From Flavobacterium suaedae (GTDB lineage Bacteria > Bacteroidota > Bacteroidia > Flavobacteriales > Flavobacteriaceae): a stretch of DNA of 64,000 bases. The notes beneath the pieces are model-generated. The model did no database searches, was not told the DNA's origin, and saw only the letters and a list, made by a program, of their open reading frames with translations. The position numbers and the translations under genes were made by a program. Location of the stretch: the NCBI RefSeq assembly GCF_014642915.1, contig NZ_BMJE01000001.1, forward strand, positions 124,001 to 188,000. The letters run 5' to 3'. Shown piece by piece: positions 33,232 to 41,467 of this stretch (position 1 is the first letter of the stretch; each line of letters starts with the position of its first letter).

Positions 33232-34023
33232 TTATGAATTACCGTAGAGGTTTGACTCCCCACCATCTATTGCTATAGTTTGCCCGTTTACATACTGGCA
33301 TTCATCACTCAATAAAAAGGCAACTAAATTACCTACTTCTTCCGGTTTACCTAAACGCCTTGTAGGGTTACGTTGCGAGTATTCTTTTTCAGCAGCTTCA
33401 GGATTATCAGGATTTACCTGCTTGAATGATGATGCTACCATTGGTGTAAGGATGGCTCCGGGCGCAATGGCATTAGTAAAAATATTATCCTTACCATACT
33501 CTATAGCTGCATTTTTTGTCATACCCGATACAGCATGCTTACTGGCAACATAAGGTACCTCGTTAAGTACACCCCTTATACCTCCAACAGAAGCTACATT
33601 TACTATCTTGCCGCCACCTTGTTTTTGCATTACAGGAATTACGTATTTAAGACCGTAATAAACCCCCATTAGGTTAATGTCAATTACTTTTTTAAACATT
33701 TCAACATCATAATCAGCAATCAGGGCTTGTTTCCCTTCAATACCGGCATTGTTATAAAAGCCGTCAATTTTACCAAAGTGGTCAACGGTTTTATTTACGT
33801 AGTTTTTAACTGCTTGCTCATCAGAAACATCAGCTATAATGGTTAATATTTTTGTATCAGGAGATTCTTTACTTATTTCATCTTTAGCCTTGTTAAGTGC
33901 CTCTTCATTATAATCTATAATAGAAAGATTAGCACCCTTTCTCGCTAATACTTTAGCTGTTGCTAACCCAAGCCCCATGGCTCCTCCTGTAATAATTACT
34001 GTTTTATCTTTAAATGTGCTCAT
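33232..34023 (-). CDS. SDR-family oxidoreductase
   Basis: A 263-residue classical short-chain dehydrogenase. Cofactor motif TGGAMGLGLATA (12-23), the NNAG motif (91-94), S145, Y158 and K162 (YVASK) of the catalytic triad, and the PGAILTPM loop are all intact. D37-like 'SIIDYN' after the second strand suggests preference for NAD+ over NADP+. The alcohol or ketone substrate is unknown. It is monocistronic with its own terminator; the neighbours (MscS and a lipoprotein) give no pathway hint. Confidence 0.9.
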   Translation of the reverse strand: MSTFKDKTVIITGGAMGLGLATAKVLARKGANLSIIDYNEEALNKAKDEISKESPDTKILTIIADVSDEQAVKNYVNKTVDHFGKIDGFYNNAGIEGKQALIADYDVEMFKKVIDINLMGVYYGLKYVIPVMQKQGGGKIVNVASVGGIRGVLNEVPYVASKHAVSGMTKNAAIEYGKDNIFTNAIAPGAILTPMVASSFKQVNPDNPEAAEKEYSQRNPTRRLGKPEEVGNLVAFLLSDECQYVNGQTIAIDGGESNLYGNS

Positions 34024-34150
34024 AATTTATATTTTAATTTCATATAAAATTATAAGTCATGTAGTATTATTAGAGTTAATGAGGCGTTAATTAACAAGTG
34101 TTAAAGCATGCGTTTAAGTGTTTCTTTACTTACTATAATATGTGATTTTA

Positions 34151-34564
34151 CTAATTAACTTTTGAATATTTAATTTGACATGCCTCAATGCATGGGTAGT
34201 TAAGTATAAGATATGAACCATTTATTTCATAAGTAATTTGAGGAGTTCCTTCGCTAAAATTACAGTTGAGGTTCAATGTATTATCGTTTTCAGAATATGT
34301 GCCGCTTGAAGCAGTGCTAGCCTCAATTTCCATAGTACACAAATCCCCGTTAGAACTAACAGTAGCGTCAGTATTAAAAGTTATTGTTTTATCACTGTCT
34401 ACTGCTGTAAAATCACCTGAACCATCACCTGGGTCAAAGTATACCTCTACAAGTTGCCATGTACCTATAATAGTAGATTGTTGGGGTGTAGTTTTGTTGT
34501 CATCATCATCACTACAAGAGACGGTTAAAAATAGCAACGTTAACAGAAAAACAATTTTTTTCAT
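34151..34564 (-). CDS. lipocalin-like lipoprotein
   Basis: A 137-residue lipoprotein with signal MKKIVFLLTLLFLTVSC (lipobox TVSC) and an Asp-rich linker. The domain starts with the lipocalin-like IIGTWQLVEVYFD and has alternating strands, a GTYSENDNTLNLNC motif and a paired-cysteine end (NYPCIEACQIKYS). Small 'lipocalin family' lipoproteins are abundant in flavobacteria; ligand and role are unknown. It lies between recG and the SDR gene, monocistronic. Confidence 0.78.
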   Translation of the reverse strand: MKKIVFLLTLLFLTVSCSDDDDNKTTPQQSTIIGTWQLVEVYFDPGDGSGDFTAVDSDKTITFNTDATVSSNGDLCTMEIEASTASSGTYSENDNTLNLNCNFSEGTPQITYEINGSYLILNYPCIEACQIKYSKVN

Positions 34565-34653
34565 AACTGTATAATATTAAATGGTTAGCATTTTTATTAT
34601 ACAGATGATAAAAAAGTAGTTGGGTTGCGTTGAACACAACTATAATATAAAAG

Positions 34654-36753
34654 CTACGATATATAATTCCAGATGTTTTGCTTTTTGGTAAGCTCTAAAT
34701 ACGTGTGTTTTAAAGCAGCGTGTTCCGGTTTAGATAGGGAAGGGTCTTCTTTTAAAGTTTTAATAGCGTATTGCCTTGCCAGTGATAGTATATCCCTGTC
34801 TTTTACCAAATCGGCTATTTGCAGGTTGAGCACACCGCTTTGCTGTGTACCCATAATATCACCGGGACCCCGTAGTTTAAGGTCTACTTCCGCAATTTCA
34901 AAACCATCATTAGTACGGCACATAGTTTCCATACGGGTTTGACTGTCATTGCTCAGTTTATGACCTGTCATCATAATACAGAAGCTCTGTTCTGCACCAC
35001 GCCCCACACGCCCTCGTAACTGGTGCAACTGGCTTAGCCCGAAGCGTTCGGCGCTTTCTATAACCATAACACTGGCATTGGGTACATTTACACCTACCTC
35101 AATTACTGTAGTGGCTACCATTATATTGGTTTTACCCTTTGCAAAGCGTTCCATTTCGGCATCTTTATCAGCGGGTTTCATACGCCCGTGAACAATACTT
35201 ACACTATATTCAGGTAACGGGAAATCACGTGAAATACTCTCGTAACCATCCATCAGGTCTTTATAGTCCATTTTATCGCTTTCCTCAATTAGCGGATAAA
35301 CAATATATACCTGCCTGCCTTTGGCTATTTCTTCTTTCAGGAAAGCCCAAACTTTAAGGCGGTTACTGTCGTAACGGTGTACGGTTTTTATAGGTTTACG
35401 CCCCGGAGGTAGTTCATCAATAACGGAAATATCCAAATCGCCGTACAGGCTCATAGCAAGTGTTCGCGGAATAGGAGTGGCAGTCATAACCAATACATGT
35501 GGCGGAATGGTGTTTTTACGCCACAGTTTACTGCGTTGTTCCACGCCAAAACGGTGCTGCTCGTCAATTACGGCTAAACCAAGGTTGTGGAACTGTACTT
35601 TATCTTCCAACAGCGCATGTGTACCTATAATTATTTGGAGAGAACCGTTTTCCAGTTCTTCATGTATTATTCTTCTTTCGGCTGTTTTGGTTGAGCCTGT
35701 AAGGATCTTAATATTTAGCCCAAGTGGTTCAGCAAGTTCTGTAAGCCCTGTATAGTGCTGATTGGCTAAAATTTCGGTAGGCGCCATTAAACACGCCTGA
35801 TATCCGTTATCAATAGCTATTAGCATGCACATTAACGCAACTATGGTTTTACCTGAGCCAACATCACCCTGTAATAGCCGGTTCATTTGTACGGGTTGCC
35901 CCATATCGTTACGGATTTCTTTAATTACCCGTTTTTGGGCATTGGTAAGTTCGAAAGGCAAGTGATTTTGATAAAAGTCATTAAAATGTTCGCCTATTAC
36001 ATCAAAAGCATGACCTTTTATTTTATGTTTCCTGATAAGGTTTTTACTGATGAGCTGTAGCTGAATAAAAAACAGTTCTTCAAACTTTAATCGAAACTGT
36101 GCTTTAGCCAACAAATCCTGACTTTTCGGGAAGTGTATGTTAAATAGCGCAGCATTTTTTGGTATTAAGTGAAGCTCCTGCAATAGTTTTTCGGGTAGTG
36201 TTTCTTTAAATAAAGCCTGCGTTTCCCTGAAAAGCTGCATCATCATTTTCATTACCACTTTATTGCTTACCCCACGTTGCGTGAGCTTTTCGGTACTAGG
36301 GTATATGGGTTGCATGGCGGTGCGCAGGTTCTGTTTGTGTTCCTCCAGCAGTTCCATTTCAGGGTGCGGCATACTGAACCCATTATAATAGTTACACTTA
36401 CCAAAAATTACATAAGGTGTATTTATTTTAAGGTTTTCCCGAATCCATTTCTGCCCCTGAAACCAAACCAGTTCCATTTCTCCTGTGCCATCGGTAAACG
36501 TAGCGACAAGGCGTTTGCCTCGCTTTTGCTCTATTGTTTTTATATTGATGACTTTACCTACTATTTGTACTTCGGTACCGCTGTTTTGTAACTCTTTAAT
36601 GCGGTAATATCGGGTACGGTCAATATAACGGTTGGGGTACAGGTTAACGAGGTCGGCATATTTATGAATATCTAACTCTTTCCTGAGCAGTTCACCACGT
36701 GCCGGACCAACACCTTTAAGATATTCTATAGGAGTTTCGAGAAGGTTATTCAT
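34654..36753 (-). CDS. recG: ATP-dependent DNA helicase RecG
   Basis: The 699-residue superfamily-2 helicase reverses stalled replication forks and Holliday junctions. An N-terminal wedge/OB domain (about 30-165; VGKVINIKTIEQKRGKRLVA) is followed by the helicase core: Walker A GDVGSGKTIVA, DEQHRFGVEQR (the DExH motif), TATPIPRTLA, and the C-terminal motifs TTVIEVGVNVPNASV and QLRGRVGRGAEQSFC. Length matches family norm. It stands alone; the HEPN-like gene starts 121 nt beyond its own start in the opposite direction. Confidence 0.95.
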   Translation of the reverse strand: MNNLLETPIEYLKGVGPARGELLRKELDIHKYADLVNLYPNRYIDRTRYYRIKELQNSGTEVQIVGKVINIKTIEQKRGKRLVATFTDGTGEMELVWFQGQKWIRENLKINTPYVIFGKCNYYNGFSMPHPEMELLEEHKQNLRTAMQPIYPSTEKLTQRGVSNKVVMKMMMQLFRETQALFKETLPEKLLQELHLIPKNAALFNIHFPKSQDLLAKAQFRLKFEELFFIQLQLISKNLIRKHKIKGHAFDVIGEHFNDFYQNHLPFELTNAQKRVIKEIRNDMGQPVQMNRLLQGDVGSGKTIVALMCMLIAIDNGYQACLMAPTEILANQHYTGLTELAEPLGLNIKILTGSTKTAERRIIHEELENGSLQIIIGTHALLEDKVQFHNLGLAVIDEQHRFGVEQRSKLWRKNTIPPHVLVMTATPIPRTLAMSLYGDLDISVIDELPPGRKPIKTVHRYDSNRLKVWAFLKEEIAKGRQVYIVYPLIEESDKMDYKDLMDGYESISRDFPLPEYSVSIVHGRMKPADKDAEMERFAKGKTNIMVATTVIEVGVNVPNASVMVIESAERFGLSQLHQLRGRVGRGAEQSFCIMMTGHKLSNDSQTRMETMCRTNDGFEIAEVDLKLRGPGDIMGTQQSGVLNLQIADLVKDRDILSLARQYAIKTLKEDPSLSKPEHAALKHTYLELTKKQNIWNYIS

Positions 36754-36844
36754 ATAAAAGCTTAAAACACGAAGGTAATTTTAAAATTTAATTATAGCAA
36801 CTTAAGCTTTTTCTTATTATAATTAAGATTTAACTTTTAAATAT

Positions 36845-36852
36845 TATATTTG
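36845..36852 (+). promoter_or_regulatory. -7 promoter element of the HEPN-like gene
   Basis: TATATTTG exactly matches TAnnTTTG 22 nt upstream of the ATG at 36875. In a very AT-rich context its weight is limited. Confidence 0.4.
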
Positions 36853-36874
36853 ATTAAGAAAAAATTACTAAATA

Positions 36875-38155
36875 ATGAGTTTACAACAAAAATTGCAAGT
36901 TCTTAATCCTACAGTTGAAGTAGAACGAAACGATAGTAAATATGTAATTAAGAAACTTTGGAATGACGATAGTTTTATATTAGAATTTCCTGATAAGTTT
37001 AACTTCGAAATATTTAATGATAAATATTTTCCTCCTGAGTTTTCAGCTATTTTACATGAAAAATCATCTTACGAGTTTATTTTTACTATTTTACCACATA
37101 ATCATAAGTTAATTGGAAGAGAATTATCCTTTATTTATGATGGAAACGAGTATAAAACAAAATTTGCTGAACCGAGTAATTTATTAGTTGAAATTAGTAA
37201 GGGTTTTAAAGAGATAGATGCACCTGGAGATGCTAGCTATAGAAATCTTAGTATTATTAGAGATTTTTATAATATAGAAAGCCAGAGTACAGCTTTAAAA
37301 GATTTTTTTAAAGACAAAGTTGTTGTTTCCTTTTTCGTAGAGGGTGCTTTGAATAAAGTAAAGGATTGCAATCACTTTTTTAAGCTTTTAAACATATATA
37401 TGCAATACTATGATAGGGACTCTCCAACAATTATTATACATAATACTTTGTCTGAAGAAGTTGAACATAATAAGCCATGTTTATTACGTAAAAACCCTTT
37501 TCCTGAAAAACTTATAATTAATGACATAGATGAAACCGTTGTTGAATTGTTTCATGTTGCAAAAAGTAGCAGTAATATAAGACTTCAATACTTATTTTAT
37601 TATCAAGTTATAGAATATTTTTCTTATTACTTTATAAATGACAATACTAAGAGAAATATTAATAATATAATTTCTTATCCAAATTTTATAGATAATTCTA
37701 GTTACTATTCAAAACTACTTATAGAAGAACTGAGAGAGGGTATTAATAAAGATAGCGAGAAATTTAAAGCTTGTATAAAACATTTTTTAAGGATTGAAGA
37801 TATAGATGATGAGATTGAGAGCAATATAGAATATTTTACTGAAGATATTATTTTTGATGGAGGTTATAAACTAAAACCAATATTAAAAAGTAGACAGTTC
37901 TATGAACAATTATTTTTAAATGCAAATGATAATAAATCTGAAAAAATTAGAAAAGAAAGAGAAACAGGTGAATTATTCGAAAATATAGCAGATAGATTAG
38001 ACAAAATTAGAAATGTTTTAGTTCATGTTAGAGAAATGAGAGAACGCTCAGCTATAAGTCCAACTCAAAGTAATCATAACAAACTATTACCATATTATTA
38101 TTTGATAAGAAGGATATCTGAAATAATTGCAATGAAGTATAAATCTATATTCTAA
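36875..38155 (+). CDS. hypothetical protein with C-terminal HEPN-like Rx4H motif
   Basis: A 426-residue soluble protein that I do not recognise as a named family. The N-terminal ~115 residues are beta-rich, the middle (150-330) helical. At the C-terminus, DKIRNVLVHVREMRERSAIS contains R379-x4-H384, the RNase motif of HEPN domains, within a helical bundle that ends LIRRISEIIAMKYKSIF. The DNA is noticeably more AT-rich than the flanking recG and peptidase genes, suggesting recent acquisition. It ends only 13 nt before the M1 peptidase gene. A role as an abortive-infection RNase is inferred from the motif. Confidence 0.72.
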   Translation: MSLQQKLQVLNPTVEVERNDSKYVIKKLWNDDSFILEFPDKFNFEIFNDKYFPPEFSAILHEKSSYEFIFTILPHNHKLIGRELSFIYDGNEYKTKFAEPSNLLVEISKGFKEIDAPGDASYRNLSIIRDFYNIESQSTALKDFFKDKVVVSFFVEGALNKVKDCNHFFKLLNIYMQYYDRDSPTIIIHNTLSEEVEHNKPCLLRKNPFPEKLIINDIDETVVELFHVAKSSSNIRLQYLFYYQVIEYFSYYFINDNTKRNINNIISYPNFIDNSSYYSKLLIEELREGINKDSEKFKACIKHFLRIEDIDDEIESNIEYFTEDIIFDGGYKLKPILKSRQFYEQLFLNANDNKSEKIRKERETGELFENIADRLDKIRNVLVHVREMRERSAISPTQSNHNKLLPYYYLIRRISEIIAMKYKSIF

Positions 38156-38168
38156 TTTTTTACTTAAA

Positions 38169-40283
38169 ATGAAGAGATTCTTTTTTTTAATTTCTTTACT
38201 TTATATAAGTACTATTGCTTTTGCACAGCAAAATCAAAATGTTGATTTTAAAGCCTGTAATGCTTCGCTTCGTTTTGATGTACCACAGGAAAAAGTAATC
38301 GGTAATGTTACCTATACTTTTGAAGTTCAAAACAAAAAGCCGGATACTATTTACATAGATGCCCGTAATATGCAGTTCAGTGATGTGAAAATTAATGGTA
38401 AGAAATCAGGCTGGGTAAATTCCGCTACTGCTTTAAAATTGTATAAAGGTTATAAAAAAGGGGCAAATACTATTACGTTTAGTTACTCCGCTCAGCCTAA
38501 ACAATCATTATATTTTATAAAACTCGATTGCCCGGAATGCCAAGGCGGAAAAGAGCAGCAAATATGGACACAAGGGCAGGGGAAATACACCAGCCATTGG
38601 TTGCCCAGCTTTGACGACATGAATGAAAAGGTAATCTTCGGTTTTGATATTACTTTTGATAAGGATTATACTATACTAGCCAATGGAGAGAAAACTTTTG
38701 ATGAGGTTATGGAAAATAAGCCTTTACGAAAAGTAAGCTACCAAATGAAGCGACCTATGAGTAGCTATTTGGTAATGCTGGCTATAGGGAAATATAAAAA
38801 GAGCTTAGGTTCTATTAGTAAATCAAATACACCGTTGGAGTTTTATATACGTCCTGATGATGTAAGTAAAATAGAGCCTACATACCGCTACAGTAAGCAG
38901 ATATTCGATTTTTTTGAAGAAGAAATTGGTGTACCCTATCCTTGGGATATTTACAGGCAGGTTCCTGCTATTGATTTTTTATATGCAGGCATGGAAAACA
39001 CCACTTCCACAATTTTTTCTCAGGATTTTGTTGTCGATTCTATAGGGTTTAACGACCGAACTTATATTAATGTAAACGCGCATGAACTGGCACACCAATG
39101 GTTTGGTAATTTAATTACTGCAAAATCAGGTAAGCACCACTGGTTGCAGGAAGGTTTTGCTACGTACTATGCATTATTGGCAGAACGTGAACTTTTCGGG
39201 GAAGACCATTTTAATTATGAACTTTATGATATGGCAGAACGCCTGCAAATGGTTTCAGCATCAAAAACAGATACTATTCCCATATTAAGCGAAGAAGCAA
39301 GTTCACTAACCTATTATCAAAAAGGTGCCTGGGCATTGCATGTGTTGCGAAAAGGAGTAGGGGAAGATGCCTTCCGAAAAGCAGTAAAAAACTATCTGGA
39401 GAAATACGCTTATAAAAATGTAGAAACGGATGATTTTTTAGCTGAGATAAATAAAGTATCGAATTATGATACGGAAGACTTTAAAAAGCGTTGGCTGGAA
39501 AGCTCTGTATTTCCGGTAAAAGAAGCGGTTGATATTCTTAATGAGAATAAGTTTATGCAGTTGTATTTTAAGCTGGGTGAACTGGTAGACAAACGTTTTA
39601 AAGAGAAAGGACCTATATTTAAACAAATATTGCAATCGGATATGTATTATCCTGTAAAAGAGGAAGTATTATTACAAACTGCCGAAGTACCTTTTGAAGA
39701 TAAAAAAGAACTTATAACACTTGCTATGAAAAGCGGTAATGTAAAGTTAAGGCAGGCTGTTGCCCGTACGCTTACCACTATACCGGATGATTATTATGAG
39801 GAATACAAGTCGTTACTGGAAGATGAATCTTATATAAACCGTGAGATAGCTTTAAATGTACTGTACAGTCGTTTTCCTGAAAAACGAAAAGAACTTTTAG
39901 ACCTTTCGGATGAATGGGTAGGTTTTAATGATAAAAACCTGCGAATATTATGGCTAACATTGGCATACGCTACTCCTGAATATAGAGAAGCACAAAAAGC
40001 AGATATATATGCCGAGTTACAACTATATGCCTCCCCAAGATATGCCAGTAAGGTAAGGCAAAATGCATTAAGTAACCTATTATATATTGGGAAACCTGAC
40101 CCTATTGTGTGGGCAAATTTGGTAAATGCTACGTTACACCACAGGTGGCAGTTTGCTAAGTTTGGGCGGGAGAGTATCCGTAAGTTATTAAAGCAAGAGG
40201 GGTATCGTGAGTTTTTTGAAGGAATTATGCCTGATTTACCTGAACCGGAACAACGAAAGTTACAGCAGCTTTTAGATGAGTAA
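38169..40283 (+). CDS. M1-family metallopeptidase (aminopeptidase)
   Basis: The 704-residue zinc peptidase has signal MKRFFFLISLLYISTIAFAQ, an N-terminal beta domain, GMEN substrate loop (274-277), the zinc site H305-E306-LA-H309 with E328 (HELAHQWFG... WLQEGFATYY), and a C-terminal HEAT-repeat-like region with DDYYEEYKSLLEDES. It removes N-terminal residues from peptides, probably in the periplasm. No separate promoter is clear in the 13-nt gap after the HEPN-like gene; it may be read through from it or be driven from within it. A terminator follows at 40305-40335. Confidence 0.92.
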   Translation: MKRFFFLISLLYISTIAFAQQNQNVDFKACNASLRFDVPQEKVIGNVTYTFEVQNKKPDTIYIDARNMQFSDVKINGKKSGWVNSATALKLYKGYKKGANTITFSYSAQPKQSLYFIKLDCPECQGGKEQQIWTQGQGKYTSHWLPSFDDMNEKVIFGFDITFDKDYTILANGEKTFDEVMENKPLRKVSYQMKRPMSSYLVMLAIGKYKKSLGSISKSNTPLEFYIRPDDVSKIEPTYRYSKQIFDFFEEEIGVPYPWDIYRQVPAIDFLYAGMENTTSTIFSQDFVVDSIGFNDRTYINVNAHELAHQWFGNLITAKSGKHHWLQEGFATYYALLAERELFGEDHFNYELYDMAERLQMVSASKTDTIPILSEEASSLTYYQKGAWALHVLRKGVGEDAFRKAVKNYLEKYAYKNVETDDFLAEINKVSNYDTEDFKKRWLESSVFPVKEAVDILNENKFMQLYFKLGELVDKRFKEKGPIFKQILQSDMYYPVKEEVLLQTAEVPFEDKKELITLAMKSGNVKLRQAVARTLTTIPDDYYEEYKSLLEDESYINREIALNVLYSRFPEKRKELLDLSDEWVGFNDKNLRILWLTLAYATPEYREAQKADIYAELQLYASPRYASKVRQNALSNLLYIGKPDPIVWANLVNATLHHRWQFAKFGRESIRKLLKQEGYREFFEGIMPDLPEPEQRKLQQLLDE

Positions 40284-40304
40284 CTTTGATTAACTGATAG
40301 ATTA

Positions 40305-40335
40305 TAAAAAAGCACTCTTTTAGGAGTGCTTTTTA
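40305..40335. terminator. bidirectional terminator
   Basis: Stem AAAAAGCACTC / GAGTGCTTTTT with loop TTTTAG, between the M1 peptidase and the convergent gene at 40361. Confidence 0.87.
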
Positions 40336-40360
40336 TTGAAATAAGTATTTATGCTTTAAA

Positions 40361-40885
40361 CTATTGCCACATTTCGGCAACCTCATTTTTAAGGTAAGCA
40401 ACAGCAATACTACTGGGGCTTTGCTTATCAAAAAGGTCAGTAAGCATAACTTCTCTTAACTTGTTAGCACTGTCTACCTTGTCACTCATATTTGATTTTC
40501 TAATCAATTGTATTGTGGCATTTTTACTGGTAGTTATTATATCCCAAGCCTCAGACGATACATATATTTGCTGCGTAAGGTTGTGCTCATATTCCTGTTC
40601 AATCTGTGCTATAAGGTAATCTTCATAAGCAGCTTTATCTGATGATTGCGGAGCTATTCTTACCAATAGTTTTGCTGGGTTAATACGTTCAGAAAAAAGA
40701 ACCAGTCTTTCATAAGCTTGTAAACGTAGTGGTGTTGTATCTTTTTGTGCTTCTTTATGTATTAAGTACCTACGGCGACCTTCTTCGTTATCGGTATGCA
40801 TTTTAAAAAAGTAATAGGCTACTATACCTGTTATAAGTGCAGGTAGCACAGCAAAAAGCATTTCTAAAAAATTGTCTAAATCCAT
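40361..40885 (-). CDS. membrane-anchored conserved hypothetical protein
   Basis: A 174-residue protein with one N-terminal membrane helix (LFAVLPALITGIVAYYFFKM, residues 10-29) and a cytoplasmic helical domain. The domain is marked by RRRYLIHKEAQKDTTPLRL, an AYERLVLFSERINP segment and IEQEYEHNLTQQIYVSSEAW. This pattern is conserved in flavobacteria (I recall it as a widespread unnamed family), but function is unknown. Monocistronic, transcribed towards the M1 peptidase and sharing its terminator. Confidence 0.75.
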   Translation of the reverse strand: MDLDNFLEMLFAVLPALITGIVAYYFFKMHTDNEEGRRRYLIHKEAQKDTTPLRLQAYERLVLFSERINPAKLLVRIAPQSSDKAAYEDYLIAQIEQEYEHNLTQQIYVSSEAWDIITTSKNATIQLIRKSNMSDKVDSANKLREVMLTDLFDKQSPSSIAVAYLKNEVAEMWQ

Positions 40886-41028
40886 TAAGTTACGTTTTGG
40901 TAGTTATCGTTTTTTATAACGTGATTTTACTATAAAAAATTATGAAGGGCTAAAATAGCAATAAACTTTGATGAATATAGGGGCTAAGGCAATATTTTCC
41001 GATTATATTTGAAGCAGCTTTAAATTTT

Positions 41029-41421
41029 ATGAAATACTCAAAATATATAGTTTATATACCGGTAATTATAATAACTGTTGGGTTAGGCTTATTTGTTCGT
41101 GCAAAAGCAAATTGGTTTCCTGAAGTATTTAATTTATACGCGGGAGATGCACTTTATGCTTTTATGATGCATTATATAGTATGTCTGTTTACTAATAAGA
41201 CTCCCTTATATAAAGCAGTAATAGCTTTACTTATATGTTATGTAATAGAATTTAGCCAGTTATATCAGGCAGAATGGATAAACACTATCAGGCAAACACC
41301 TCCCGGGAAATTAGTTTTGGGTTCAGGTTTTTTGTATAGTGATTTGTTAGCCTATTTAATAGGGATAACGCTAGCTTTTCTATCAGATTATTTTCTATTA
41401 TCACATAAGTTTAAAAGGTAA
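41029..41421 (+). CDS. DUF2809 membrane protein
   Basis: A 130-residue protein with four membrane helices and the DUF2809 signature: GLFVRAKANWFPEVFNLYAGDALYAFM (two pieces, residues 20-46) and ICYVIEFSQLYQAEWINTIR. The family is abundant in Bacteroidota and of unknown function. The uvrD gene starts 46 nt downstream with its own -7 element. Confidence 0.85.
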   Translation: MKYSKYIVYIPVIIITVGLGLFVRAKANWFPEVFNLYAGDALYAFMMHYIVCLFTNKTPLYKAVIALLICYVIEFSQLYQAEWINTIRQTPPGKLVLGSGFLYSDLLAYLIGITLAFLSDYFLLSHKFKR

Positions 41422-41440
41422 TTTTCTCATACAAAATCGT

Positions 41441-41448
41441 TATTTTTG
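41441..41448 (+). promoter_or_regulatory. -7 promoter element of the UvrD-like gene
   Basis: TATTTTTG exactly matches TAnnTTTG, 19 nt before the helicase ATG; no clear -33. Confidence 0.42.
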
Positions 41449-41467
41449 CTACTTTCTAAAAGGCATT

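Noticed and set aside
36875..38155. Idea that the HEPN-like gene is a second cargo of the 9-kb transposon type
   Set aside because: No copy of the 23-bp repeat or TTAATTTA duplication near 36,800 or 38,160, so there is no sign of IS1595-type insertion.
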